Assembly: GCA_047967505.1 (NCBI GenBank)
Contig: CM106538.1
Strand: one strand, 5' to 3'
DNA: 64,000 nucleotides
Origin: Dipteris shenzhenensis
Taxonomy: Eukaryota; Polypodiophyta; Polypodiopsida; Gleicheniales
This document shows positions 44,640 through 54,545 of the stretch, one piece after another. Position 1 is the first letter of the stretch. Each line of letters opens with the position of its first letter. Position numbers and translations under genes: made by a program. The notes beneath the pieces are model-generated. The model saw only the letters and a list, made by a program, of their open reading frames with translations, was not told the DNA's origin and did not search any database.

Positions 44640-45487
44640 ATTTGATCCTCCTTGAGCCCATTTCTACCACATCATCATATTCTTCCTCTTCTTCTTCTTC
44701 ACCATCTCTCCCTCTTCTTCCAAAAATTTGCTTGAGCTTGTTGTTCTCCTCTAGTTCTCACCCATTTCCCATGCCCTTCCAGCTGGAGATCCATCTTGTT
44801 GGGGCAAATTTCGGGCTGCAAGGAATTGAAGTATTTCAACCTCTGTTGGTCGCCATTGTACGATTTTTGTCGATTCTTCTTGCTGCATTTTCTTTGCGCC
44901 TGCTCCTTTTTTCTCTAATTCCTTTCACTGCAATCTTCTCCATACCTTGGACTACCTTGTGCTGAAATTTGAGCAGCAATGGCTGCATATTGAAGGAGAA
45001 AATAGAGAAAAACCAGTCGACTTTGTTGAAGAAGGAGAAGGCGACCTGACGCGTTTTTTCACCTCTTCTTCCCAGAGGATCTACTGTGGTATACTAGCTT
45101 TCTTTTGCCTCCGAAGGCCCCCTTTCTTTTGCTTTGAAGAGTGTGCTATAAGCCCTCCAAGTTCAGCTCTCTAGTTTTGACAGTTTTGACAAGCTTTTGA
45201 AAATGATGCTACATAAAATGCTACTCTAGCATTTCTGGTCTTTTGAAGTTTTCAATAACTTCAGTACAAGTGTTGCTTCAGTTTTGTTTTGACTTGCTAG
45301 ACCTAGTTTTGATTGGAAAGTGTTTATTTCACCCACTTCTATGAAGCATGTAAGAAGAAGCATCATTGTTTGAAATCTGGTCACTACTATTTGCTACATT
45401 AAATGCTTATATTTTGAAGCATTTTAGTTGTTATTCTAAGCACTGTAAGAGAGAAGACACTGCCCAATACCTGGGTTAGACCCTCTC
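44640..45487 (+). other. internal region of element G, 5' part
   Basis: Ser/Phe-rich open frames (for example 44591-44965 and 44947-45174) overlap the LTR/PBS and have no recognised domain; the middle (45175-45480) is AT-rich and non-coding. Confidence 0.4.
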
Positions 45488-45703
45488 ATGGCTTGCTTAT
45501 GCAAAATATGTGAAAAGCCAAAACATAAAGCAATGTCTTGTTATGCTACAAAGGATGAAAATGCCAATCTGACTTCCTTGTTGAAGATTGCCAAAACAAT
45601 GGTTGCCAAAAAGGAAGCAACTTCAAAGACAAAAAATGCAAATCTACTTTCAATTGATGAGCCTCCACAAGATGAGGCATCCTTTGAAGATTATGCATTT
45701 TGA
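45488..45703 (+). CDS. 71-aa zinc-knuckle microprotein of element G
   Basis: The ORF starts MACLCKICEKPKHKAMSC. Residues 5-18 are CKICEKPKHKAMSC, a canonical CX2CX4HX4C knuckle as in retroelement nucleocapsids. A Lys-rich middle (MVAKKEATSKTKNANLL) and an acidic end follow. It is the only ORF with a retroelement signature in G. It could be the residue of a gag or a selected RNA-binding peptide; whether it is translated is unknown. Confidence 0.5.
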   Translation: MACLCKICEKPKHKAMSCYATKDENANLTSLLKIAKTMVAKKEATSKTKNANLLSIDEPPQDEASFEDYAF

Positions 45704-46076
45704 AACATCTCTATGTATGCTCCAGATCTCTCTTTTTATGTCAAGGTACTCAGCCTAGATAGTCCTCCAAAATGAATGAAATAAACTATTGTGTTTTGTG
45801 TGTTTTGTAAACACCTCTGGTCACCTTATGATGTAGGCCATGTGTATGTTTTGCTCCATGGTACCTCCTGCAGACATTGTGTGCATGTACATGTAGGGGA
45901 GATAACCATTGGAAGGTCTTTTTGTATCCCTTTTATTTACCTTACACCCAAGGAAACGCTTGCTAGCATGAGAACCTAGCCATAGATTTATCCTTGACCA
46001 CCATGAGATGGCATGAGAAACTATGAGACTAGATGTATCCTTGACATAGCCTGAGGCATTTCCTTGAGGGGGGGTT
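45704..46076 (+). other. internal region of element G, 3' part
   Basis: Non-coding. It ends in the polypurine tract (CCTTGAGGGGGGG) adjoining the right LTR. Confidence 0.5.
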
Positions 46077-46373
46077 TGTTGGGATATCTCAAGGTGTATG
46101 CCTCAGGCACACCTTATGTTTCTATGTGTGAGTGCTAGAGCACAGTTAGGTGCCCACAAGCACAGTTAGGTGGTGGAAGAGCCACATAGGATGATTGAGA
46201 GAATCTAGGAGCAGATTGAGGAGATGATTGTGGAGCTCTGAAGAAATCAGTGATGTCAGTGAGCATGTATGAGGTGCCTACTTAAGGACCTCACTCTTCT
46301 TCATTCTACAAGCAAGTAAAGCAAGTATTTTGAGTTTGTGTCCACTCTACTCTTTCCTTTCAGTATTCCAACA
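46077..46373 (+). repeat. right LTR of element G
   Basis: 297 bp; differs from the left LTR at GAAGAAATC versus GAAGTCATC and TATTTTGAG versus TATTCTGAG. Confidence 0.9.
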
Positions 46374-46454
46374 AAAGCTTCCCACAAAGCTTCTCCTTCC
46401 TCTCACAGAGTTACTGAGCTTCCAAGCATTCACGCACGCTCAGCTAGATCACCC

Positions 46455-46468
46455 GGGCTCTGATACAA
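46455..46468 (-). other. PBS of Copia-2
   Basis: TTGTATCAGAGCCC on the - strand, two bases after the 5' LTR end; initiator-Met type with T for G at the second base. Confidence 0.8.
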
Positions 46469-46470
46469 GT

Positions 46471-46641
46471 TGAGAGTGCTCTCAACGGAAGCAAGAACGG
46501 AAGAAGGAGAGAGAGAGACAGAGAGCCACACAAGTTTTGGTGGGTGCAGAACCACCCTAATCTTCTTTTTCATTCATTTATATATGTGTTTGAGTATTGT
46601 ACATAACCGAGGTAAAGGCACAATGACCGTTAACCCCCACA
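46471..46641 (-). repeat. 5' LTR of Copia-2
   Basis: 171 bp, followed externally by ATTGT (46642-46646). Confidence 0.9.
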
Positions 46642-46960
46642 ATTGTCTCAAGTCTCCATGCTTCCTTGCACTCCATATCCAAAAGCATGTCCTAACCTTG
46701 CAACTCCTTCTCCCCTCTCCTCCAACCTTGCAACCCATACTGTCCCTCTCCTCCTCCCTCCTCCTTCTCCCTTCTCCTCCTCCCTCTTCCTCCTCCTCCT
46801 CCCTCCTCCTCCTCCTCCTCTCTCCTCCTCCCCTCTCCTCCTCCCTCTTCCTCCTCCTCCTCCCTCCTCCTCCTCCTCCTCCCTCCTCCTCCTCCTCCTC
46901 TCTCCTCCTCCCATCTCCTCCTCCCTCTTCCTCCTCCTCCTCCCTCTTCCTCTTCCTCCT
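46642..46960 (+). repeat. LTR D2, second segment (CT tract)
   Basis: Continues D2 with CTCAAGTCTCCATGCTTCC and the (CCTCCT)n tract from about 46735. Copia-3 inserted in this tract at CTCCT (46956-46960); the tract resumes at 55462. Confidence 0.85.
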
Positions 46961-47217
46961 TGACAAAATATGAAGAGGGGAGAGGAGAAGAGTGGAGATG
47001 AGGAGAGAGGGCACAGCTAGAGAGCACACCACAAATGACTAACTGTACACTAGATTTAGTTGAAAAAATAGAATATATACAAACCCTTTTAGGGTTAGGG
47101 TTAGGGGATCTAACCCTTTCCTTTATAGCACTCTATAAGGTTAGTGCTATGCACATATGATCACGTGATGGTGCTATGCACACATGATCACATGATGTTG
47201 AGCGTGAACTCTCAACA
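46961..47217 (-). repeat. 3' LTR of Copia-3
   Basis: Contains TTTTAGGGTTAGGGTTAGGG and two direct copies of GTGCTATGCACAYATGATCA; the first is followed by CGTGATG, giving a TCACGTGA palindrome. GATCTTGAGGGAAGG precedes the LTR as polypurine tract. Confidence 0.93.
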
Positions 47218-47305
47218 CCTTCCCTCAAGATCAACATCATGAAGTAGGCCTTCCCTCAAGATGATAATTCTGGGGAATCGAAGAAGGACTGAGCATTACA
47301 TTCCA

Positions 47306-49891
47306 TCACACCCCTTTAATGGGAATGTCCTTCCTCTGCATCAAACCAAGAGCTAGTCGGTGTTTCTCGAATAGCTCTTTACCGAGTGGTTTGGTAAAGA
47401 TGTCTGCAACATTTTCTTTGCTATCACAATGCTGCAGTGTGATGTCACCAAGTAACACTCTTTCTCTGATGAAGTGCTCTCTGACATCAATGTGTTTTGT
47501 TCTGGAGTGATATACTGGATTTTTGGCCAATGCTTGAGCCGATTGATTATCACAGTATATTGTTGTTGGCTTTGACTCATCAAAGTAATCTGTTTCTGAC
47601 AATAGTCTTCTGAGCCATATAGCCTCACATGCACCTGTAGTGAGTGCTCTATATTCTGCTTCAGTCGAAGACAAAGAAACAGTTGGCTGTTTGTTTGACA
47701 ACCATGATATAGCACCTTGACCAAGGAAAAATGCATATCCCTGTGTCGATCTCCTGGTCTCATGATCTCCAGCATAGTCACTGTCACAGTATCCATGCAA
47801 CCGTGGATGACTTCCTCTGTATTCTATCCCAAATTGTCTTGTACCTCTGATGTATCTCAAGACTCTTTTGGCTGCATTCCAGTGAGACTGTTTTGGATTT
47901 GCCATAAACTGTGCTAGTGAGCTTACTGCATAACAAATATCTGGCCGTGTGATTGTCAGATATATAAGAGATCCAATGAGTTGCCTGTAGTATCTGTCAT
48001 TGACTGTAGGCTTTTCTGAATCTTTAGTAAGTTTCAAACTCTGTTCCATGGGAGTGGCTGCAATCTTGCAATCTGCCATATGAAACTTCTTCAGGAGACT
48101 GTCAACATATTTGAGCTGACTCATAAATGTGCTATCTGAATCTCTCCAGAACTCAATTCCAAGACAATAGTGCATAAGTGCAAGATCTTTCATGTCGAAC
48201 TCTGCAGATAAGTCTTGTTTTAGCTTTCTGATGAAGCTATCCTTGCTTCCTGTCACAATCAGATCATCTACGTACAAAAGTGCAATAGTAATATCTTCCC
48301 CTTGAACTTTGTAGTAGAGAGTATGATCTGCATTGGACTTCAGGTATCCCAGATCAGCAAAATACTTGTCAATTCTGCTGTACCAACTTCTGGGTGCTTG
48401 CTTTAAGCCATAGAGACTTTTCTTGAGATGGCAAACCTTGTTCTCCTGTCCTGGTTCAATATAACCGGCTGGTTGTTGCATGTAGACTTCCTCGTCTAGA
48501 TAACCATTGAGAAATGCATTCTTGACATCGAGCTGATACACATTCCATTTACTGAGTGTTGCTAGTGATATCAAGAACCGTATGGAATCCATCTTTGCTA
48601 CTGGAGCATAAGTCTCATCATAATCTTGACCATATTGTTGTGCAAATCCTTTTGCAACTAATCTGGCTTTGTATCTTTGAATACTGCCATCTGGATTGTA
48701 CTTCACTTTGTATACCCATTTGTTGGCTATGGCCTTCTTTCCTGGTGGAAGGTCGCATAATTCCCAAGTGTTGTTTTTATACAAAGCATCCATTTCTTCA
48801 TTCATTGCAGTTTGCCATTCTGGCTTATCTACTGCGTCTTCGAAGTACACTGGCTCTTCTGTAGCCATGATGGTAGTCATAAGAGCATAGTTGGTGGTTT
48901 CCACCTGAATTGCTTTGCCTTTCTGAGCATATGTCAATCTGGCTGGTGGTCTGCTTTCCCTAGTAGACCGTCTGAGCTGCTGTGACGCTGATTGGGGTGT
49001 TGCTGGCAATTCTTGCTCTTCTTCATCAACCTGTTCTGTAGATGACTGTGAAGTCGATGCTTCTATCTCCTGTGTAGGTGAGGTTTTCCATTCTGATTCC
49101 TCATCGAAGATTACATCTCTGGAGATAATGACTTTGCGGTTGATGGGATCATACAATTTGTATGCTTTACTTTCTTCACTGTAGCCAACCATGATGCATT
49201 TGCGTGACTTCGCATCCAATTTCCTGCGATGATCATCATGTATGTGGGCATATGCTATGCAACCAAATATGCGGAGATGCCCAATGCGTGGCTTGTGTCC
49301 AGTGAATGCTTCATAAGGAGTCATACCTTCTATCGGTTCGGTAGGAAGCCGATTAAGCAAGTAGTTAGCTGTAGCTATTGCTTCTGCCCAATACTGATTC
49401 GGAAGATGCTTTTCACTAAGCATTGCTCTAGCACTGTCTGCTAAAGTCCCATTTTTCCTTTCAGCTATTGCATTTTGTTGAGGAGTATCTGCACATGTGA
49501 ATTGTCTTCGAATGCCGTGTGTTTTGCAAAAGTTCATGAAGGCTGAAGACATGTATTCACCTCCTCTGTCTGATCTCATGACCTTGATCTTTCTGCCTGT
49601 TTGGTTTTCTACCATGGCTTTAAATTCTTGAAATCTGGCAAACACTTCAGATTTTTCTTTCAGAAAGTAGACCCAACAATATCTGCTATAGTCGTCGATG
49701 AAGGTCAAGTAATAAAGTGAACCATTGATGCTGCGGGTCTGGGCATAACCCCATACATCTGTATGAATTAAATCAAGAATACCTCGTGCACGAGAGGTAC
49801 TTCTGACAAAGTTGGTTCGCTTTTGTTTGCCGAAGCAGCATGCTTCACAAACCTTTCCAAGAAACTGTAGCTTCGGAATCCCAATTGCCAT
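47306..49891 (-). CDS. Copia-3 integrase-RT-RNase H open frame
   Basis: An uninterrupted 861-codon frame starting in the integrase zinc finger (CEACCFGKQKRTNF; the two His precede the junction and are missing). Catalytic Asp in HTDVWGYAQT, Asp in MRSDRGGEYM, Glu in NAIAERKNGTL (DDE). RT: KARLVAKGFAQQYGQDYDE, YGLKQAPRSWYSRI, LLYVDDLIVTG (YVDD). RNase H: DSDYAGDHETRRSTQG, SSTEAEYRALTTG, CDNQSAQAL, then RTKHIDVREHF. It ends ADIFTKPLGKELFEKH... to the stop at 47306. All visible catalytic residues are intact, but the frame has no gag or protease of its own because of the junction at 49905. The annotated Met is internal to the original polyprotein. Confidence 0.9.
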   Translation of the reverse strand: MAIGIPKLQFLGKVCEACCFGKQKRTNFVRSTSRARGILDLIHTDVWGYAQTRSINGSLYYLTFIDDYSRYCWVYFLKEKSEVFARFQEFKAMVENQTGRKIKVMRSDRGGEYMSSAFMNFCKTHGIRRQFTCADTPQQNAIAERKNGTLADSARAMLSEKHLPNQYWAEAIATANYLLNRLPTEPIEGMTPYEAFTGHKPRIGHLRIFGCIAYAHIHDDHRRKLDAKSRKCIMVGYSEESKAYKLYDPINRKVIISRDVIFDEESEWKTSPTQEIEASTSQSSTEQVDEEEQELPATPQSASQQLRRSTRESRPPARLTYAQKGKAIQVETTNYALMTTIMATEEPVYFEDAVDKPEWQTAMNEEMDALYKNNTWELCDLPPGKKAIANKWVYKVKYNPDGSIQRYKARLVAKGFAQQYGQDYDETYAPVAKMDSIRFLISLATLSKWNVYQLDVKNAFLNGYLDEEVYMQQPAGYIEPGQENKVCHLKKSLYGLKQAPRSWYSRIDKYFADLGYLKSNADHTLYYKVQGEDITIALLYVDDLIVTGSKDSFIRKLKQDLSAEFDMKDLALMHYCLGIEFWRDSDSTFMSQLKYVDSLLKKFHMADCKIAATPMEQSLKLTKDSEKPTVNDRYYRQLIGSLIYLTITRPDICYAVSSLAQFMANPKQSHWNAAKRVLRYIRGTRQFGIEYRGSHPRLHGYCDSDYAGDHETRRSTQGYAFFLGQGAISWLSNKQPTVSLSSTEAEYRALTTGACEAIWLRRLLSETDYFDESKPTTIYCDNQSAQALAKNPVYHSRTKHIDVREHFIRERVLLGDITLQHCDSKENVADIFTKPLGKELFEKHRLALGLMQRKDIPIKGV

Positions 49892-49906
49892 ATTCTGATT
49901 CCTTAG

Positions 49907-51176
49907 ATCTAACCCTTTCCTTTATAGCACTCTATAAGGTTAGTGCTATGCACATATGATCACGTGATGGTGCTATGCACACATGATCACATGATGTTGA
50001 GCGTGAACTCTCAACACCTTCCCTCAAGATCAACATCATGAAGTAGGCCTTCCCTCAAGATGATGATTCTGGGGAATCGAAGAAGGACTGAGCATTACAT
50101 TCCATCACACCCCTTTAATGGGAATGTCCTTCCTCTACATCAAACCAAGAGCTAGTCAGTGTTTCTCGAATAGCTCTTTACCGAGTGGTTTGGTAAAGAT
50201 GTCTGCAACATTTTCTTTGCTATCACAATGCTGCAATGTGATGTCACCAAGTAACACTCTTTCTCTGATGAAGTGCTCTCTGACATCAATGTGTTTTGTT
50301 CTGGAGTGATATACTGGATTTTTGGCCAATGCTTGAGCCGATTGATTATCACAGTATATTGTTGTTGGCTTTGACTCATCAAAGTAATCTGTTTCTGACA
50401 ATAGTCTTCTGAGCCATATAGCCTCACATGCACCTGTAGTGAGTGCTCTATATTCTGCTTCAGTCGAAGACAAAGAAACAGTTGGCTGTTTGTTTGACAA
50501 CCATGATATAGCACCTTGACCAAGGAAAAATGCATATCCCTGTGTCGATCTCCTGGTCTCATGATCTCCAGCATAGTCACTGTCACAGTATCCATGCAAC
50601 CGTGGATGACTTCCTCTGTATTCTATCCCAAATTGTCTTGTACCTCTGATGTATCTCAAGACTCTTTTGGCTGCATTCCAGTGAGACTGTTTTGGATTTG
50701 CCATAAACTGTGCTAGTGAGCTTACTGCATAACAAATATCTGGCCGTGTGATTGTCAGATATATAAGAGATCCAATGAGTTGCCTGTAGTATCTGTCATT
50801 GACTGTAGGCTTTTCTGAATCTTTAGTAAGTTTCAAACTCTGTTCCATGGGAGTGGCTGCAATCTTGCAATCTGCCATATGAAACTTCTTCAGGAGACTG
50901 TCAACATATTTGAGCTGACTCATAAATGTGCTATCTGAATCTCTCCAGAACTCAATTCCAAGACAATAGTGCATAAGTCCAAGATCTTTCATGTCGAACT
51001 CTGCAGATAAGTCTTGTTTTAGCTTTCTGATGAAGCTATCCTTGCTTCCTGTCACAATCAGATCATCTACGTACAAAAGTGCAATAGTAATATCTTCCCC
51101 TTGAACTTTGTAGTAGAGAGTATGATCTGCATTGGACTTCAGGTATCCCAGATCAGCAAAATACTTGTCAATTCTG
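49907..51176 (-). repeat. 1.27-kb direct duplicate inside Copia-3
   Basis: Duplicates 47108-48377 (offset 2799). It includes part of an LTR (49907-50017), the 3' end with polypurine tract, and RNase H plus part of RT. I counted only a handful of differences, for example TCTACATCA versus TCTGCATCA and GTCCAAGAT versus GTGCAAGAT. Confidence 0.93.
50156..51176 (-). pseudogene. Copia-3 second RT/RNase H copy (truncated)
   Basis: From RIDKYFADLGYLKSNADHTL through YVDDLIVTG to RNase H (DSDYAGDHETRRSTQG) and KELFEKH. The first part of RT and all of the integrase are missing: the preceding protein is protease sequence ending ETNPKEVS, then a stop. It ends at a TGA two codons after KH, where copy one reads RLALG. 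Confidence 0.85.
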
Positions 51177-52679
51177 TACTAGCTGACCTCTTTTGGATTT
51201 GTCTCTGTAGTGCATTCATCACCGTCGAAGATGACTTTGTAGTTGTGTTCCGTCATTTGACCTACTGACAAAAGGTTCTTGCTGAGCTTCGGAACATAGA
51301 GCACATCTTTGACTAATCCTTTTGTACCAGTGAAATTGTTCATAGGGATAACACCTGTCCCTTGAACCGGATTCGGTGTATTGTCTGCTGTATAGATGAC
51401 ATTCTTTTGACCTTCTAATGGCTTCATTTCTGTAAACCATTCCTGATGATTTGTCATATGAGATGATGCACCGCTGTCGATGTACCAAGGATCCTGTTCC
51501 ACTTGGTCGACTTGATAGCTGAAATCCTCTTTGGGATTGAAATCAGTGTCTAGGTGCATTGTATCAGTCTGATGCAATTCCTCACTTGCAAGAAACATAT
51601 TGCCATGTTCATTTGCAAAATGACTGTGACTAGAATGTCTACCACGATGATTTCCTCTTCCTCGGGAATTCCCTCGATTACTGCTGGATTGACCGCCTTG
51701 GTCATACTTCTTCTTGCGGCAATCTCTTTCATAGTGTCCAAACTTGTGACAATAGTTGCATTGAATGTTTGACACATTGGTGGATGCATTCCCTCGTCCT
51801 TGGAATCTTCCTCGGTTGGAATGATTTCCTCTTTGGCTGATTTTGATGTTGCTGAGGATGCTGCTGATGCTGATTCTGACTTTGATTTTGACCACTTTTC
51901 TGATATGATCTACCTCTGTTTCTGCCTTTGCCTCTGCTTCTGTCTGAAGCTGTGAATGCCTGATCATTAGAACGACCTTTACGTGCTTGAATGGCCTGAG
52001 TCCTGAGTTCTTCACCAAGTAGAACTGACTGAAGTTCTTCCAGTGTTGGAATTTGCCGTTGGATGGCAATACTCTAGACCAGATTCTCATATCCTTCTCC
52101 TAGTCCATTCAGGATTACTTGAACCATTTCTGCGGGATTCATAGTCTCTCTAGCTGCTGCAAGTTGATTGTTGTAGTCTTTGATGCGGAGTACATAAGCA
52201 TGACCGGTTTCACTGCTGTTGCGGAAACTCTGGTTGATCTGGTTTCTCAAGGTGAGAATCCTGGATGTGTTCTTGGACTCGTAGAGAGCTGCGAACATAT
52301 CCCATGCTTCTTTTGATGTCTTGACTGTGTTGAGCTGTGCTAGCATGACATCTTGCACATTCTGCTTGATCAGGTGATAGGCATACTTGTCTTTCTTATC
52401 CCATTCTGCTTGAGCTCGGGCAATGGCAGGATCTGCTACTGGTGCGGAAACTGTTTGTGTAGATGTAGATCCCGATGTAGATCCCGTTGCTGGTGCTGTG
52501 ACAACAGATGGAGTAGAGCTACTGGTGGCTGGATCTGCCAATGGTCTAGGTATGGATCCATCGACATACTCCCATTTGTCCTGAAGCACAAGAATGGTCT
52601 CCATTCGGTATTTCCATGTACCGTAATTGGAGTTGTCTAACTTAGCAGATGCCTCCAGATTGAGGTTGCTAGTCGACAT
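51177..52679 (-). pseudogene. Copia-3 gag and protease
   Basis: The gag start MSTSNLNLEASAKLDNSNYG is at 52679; upstream in-frame Met codons (to 52898) precede the conserved N-terminus and are not needed. A TAG interrupts YENLV*SIAIQ near 52075; a frameshift lies near 51880. Zinc knuckle CNYCHKFGHYERDC is canonical; Arg/Gly-rich stretches flank it. Protease motif WYIDSGASSHMT lies near 51480, then VLYVPKLSKNLLSVGQM. It breaks off at ETNPKEVS, followed by the RT duplicate. Confidence 0.85.
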
Positions 52680-53550
52680 GGTGCAAACAATGTACTCAAG
52701 AAGTGTCCTGGAAAACTCTGTATGAATCAACTGCAAATACACTGAAGATGCCAAGTGAAATTGTACCGTCGGTGAAGATAGAACTGCAGTAAATAAGATC
52801 TGACCTGTGTTACAAGGCTTGTGGCAATGATGCCGGGAATAGCCAAGAGGCTTTACAAGGCTGAAAAAATGATGTGCACGATGCCGTGAGATAGCCAAAT
52901 AGGCTTTACAATGGTGGCATGTGTGTGTGAAAGCAAGTGCTATCTGCCCACTGAGTCAATCTGCAATGCCTCTGAACTCTGAAGTCTGCTCACTGAACTG
53001 ATGAACGTAAGATTTCAGGTAATGTAATGATGTGAAATCGGATGTGAGCGTATGGACTGACTCCGAGTAGGTACTAGTCGGGAATTTCGGGCATGGCTTA
53101 GATTGGCAACTTGGGGAATTCAAAGCGTCCCCTCTATGGCGATCTAGTCTACTCTGATCTAGATCTAAACCAACCGTCGATCGATGAAAGAACAGCAAAT
53201 AATTCCTTTTCCTTTGTTCTTTTTAAGTGCTGGGTCAGATGCGTCGATGTAGAGGCAAATGTGCGTGAAGGAAGTGGTTTTGTCGGCGAGGCTCAAATGT
53301 GAGTGTAACTTGCGCCGAAATGTGCGCGTGATGTAACGAGCGCGTAGAGCACAAAAAATCGAGCGACTTTCCTTTTTGGAGCACCCTCAAATTCTTCCTG
53401 GATCAAGAGATATGACTTGATCTAGGTGGAGGGGCAAAAGGAGTGCAAATGGTGCTCAATGATGATGTGTCACTGTGAGTCACATGCAGTGATGATGTGG
53501 CACTGTGCTTAGCAAGAGGTGTGCCAGTGAAGCTCTGTGCTGAGGTGGCA
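52680..53550 (-). other. Copia-3 leader, gag-proximal part
   Basis: Non-coding. A duplicated phrase (GCAATGATGCCGGGAATAGCCA and CACGATGCCGTGAGATAGCC near 52822 and 52878) is seen. No other feature. Confidence 0.45.
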
Positions 53551-53559
53551 GTGCTGAGG

Positions 53560-53965
53560 TGTCACTGATGACGTGGCACAGATGACGTGGCAGATGACGT
53601 GGCTTGATGACGTGGCACAAGTGACGTGGCAGATGACGTGGCACAGATGACGTGGCCAAATGACGTGGCAGATGACGTGGCCTGATGACGTGTCACTGAT
53701 GACGTGTCAGTCGGTGCTGACGTGGCAGTCGGTGATGACGTGGCATGCTGAGTGAGGGCGATGACGTGGCAGATAAGGTCTGCCACGTGTCACAATGTAA
53801 ACCAAGCTCTCTGACCTATGATCAATCTAACTGGGATTAACTTACCCTAACCCAGGTTGGAGCTTATCTGCCACGTGTCAGATGGATGTGGTTGCCACGT
53901 GGAGGATAAGAGCTTGGGAACATGCCACGTGTCGAGTGGCTATCTGCCACGTGTCGCTTGGAAGG
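53560..53965. promoter_or_regulatory. array of TGACGTG and CACGTG motifs
   Basis: I count 14 TGACGTG words between 53567 and 53770, mostly as GATGACGTGGCA at 10-17 bp spacing, then five CACGTG cores (about 53784, 53872, 53896, 53924 and 53948), mostly GCCACGTGTC. Both are binding cores of plant bZIP (and for CACGTG also bHLH) factors. The array is in the Copia-3 leader. Activity is inferred only. Confidence 0.7.
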
Positions 53966-54183
53966 AGCTCACGGAATCTGCTGAGATGCCGACAGAATCT
54001 TGAAGATTCCGTCGTCGGTTTCGTTGGAGAGCGGCCGTTGATCGCCTTTGTTGTAGGAGCCGTCGGTTGCGTGCGCCTTGCGTTACAGGCTTTTGGAAGC
54101 CGGTTTTGGAGCTGAGGCGCTTCACCTTCTTCTTCACCTTCACTCTTTCAAGCTCGCAGGTTGCTCGTTGATCACGGCAAGTC

Positions 54184-54545
54184 CGCCCCTTGCAGACTAT
54201 TTTTCAGATGCCATTGCCATCGGGAGTTTCCATGCAGTGGCCAAGGGCAAGGTGGTTGTTTGCTCTGCCGGGAACGATGGCCCAAACCCTGCTACCGTCT
54301 CAAATGTGGCTCCTTGGATCCTCACGGTGGCCGCTAGCAGCATCGACAGAAAGTTCCCGGCTGCTGCTGCTCTTGGAGATAATACCACACACATCGGCGC
54401 GAGCCTCTCAGAATACAAGCTGCAGATGCAAATGTTTCGGCCAGCAAGCGATGCTTCCCGGGCTCCTTAGATCCGGAGAAGAGCAAAGGGAAAATCGTGG
54501 CGTGCTGGAGAGGAATCAACCCCCGCGTGGAGAAGGGGCTTGGCA
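54184..54545 (+). pseudogene. captured subtilase (serine protease S8) gene fragment
   Basis: The + frame reads DYFSDAIAIGSFHAVAKGKV, then VVCSAGNDGPNPATVSNVAP and WILTVAASSIDRKFPAAAAL: the oxyanion-hole Asn region of plant subtilases. After a small indel near 54418 the next frame gives ANVSASKRCFPGSLDPEKSK and GKIVACWRGINPRVEKGL, the start of the protease-associated (PA) insert. The Asp and His regions and the catalytic Ser are not included. It is antisense to Copia-3 and lies between PBS and gag. It is a partial copy of a host gene; the catalytic function is lost. Confidence 0.85.

Larger units (their letters stand above)
44330..46373 (+). mobile_element. element G, 2.04-kb non-autonomous LTR element
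   Basis: Two 297-bp LTRs (three differences by eye) starting TGTTGGGATATCTCAAG, an initiator-Met PBS (44627-44639), about 1.45 kb of internal sequence, and a polypurine tract CCTTGAGGGGGGG before the right LTR. No protease, integrase or RT. One small ORF with a zinc knuckle (45488-45703). It lies antisense in the leader of Copia-2. The bases after the right LTR (AAAGC) are not repeated directly before the left LTR. Confidence 0.85.
39770..46641 (-). mobile_element. Copia-2, Ty1/Copia element with nested element G
   Basis: 171-bp LTRs at 39770-39940 and 46471-46641 (six differences by eye, about 3.5%), flanked by ATTGT (39765-39769 and 46642-46646). The target was LTR D2, whose sequence rejoins perfectly as CAAGCAATTGTCTCA. 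PBS at 46455-46468, gag-pol from 44011 to 40033 with several frameshifts and stops. Element G interrupts the leader between PBS and gag. Older than Copia-1 and Copia-3 by LTR divergence. Confidence 0.93.

Noticed and set aside
53111-53302. 63-codon ORF in Copia-3 leader
   Set aside because: No motif; chance frame in a leader.
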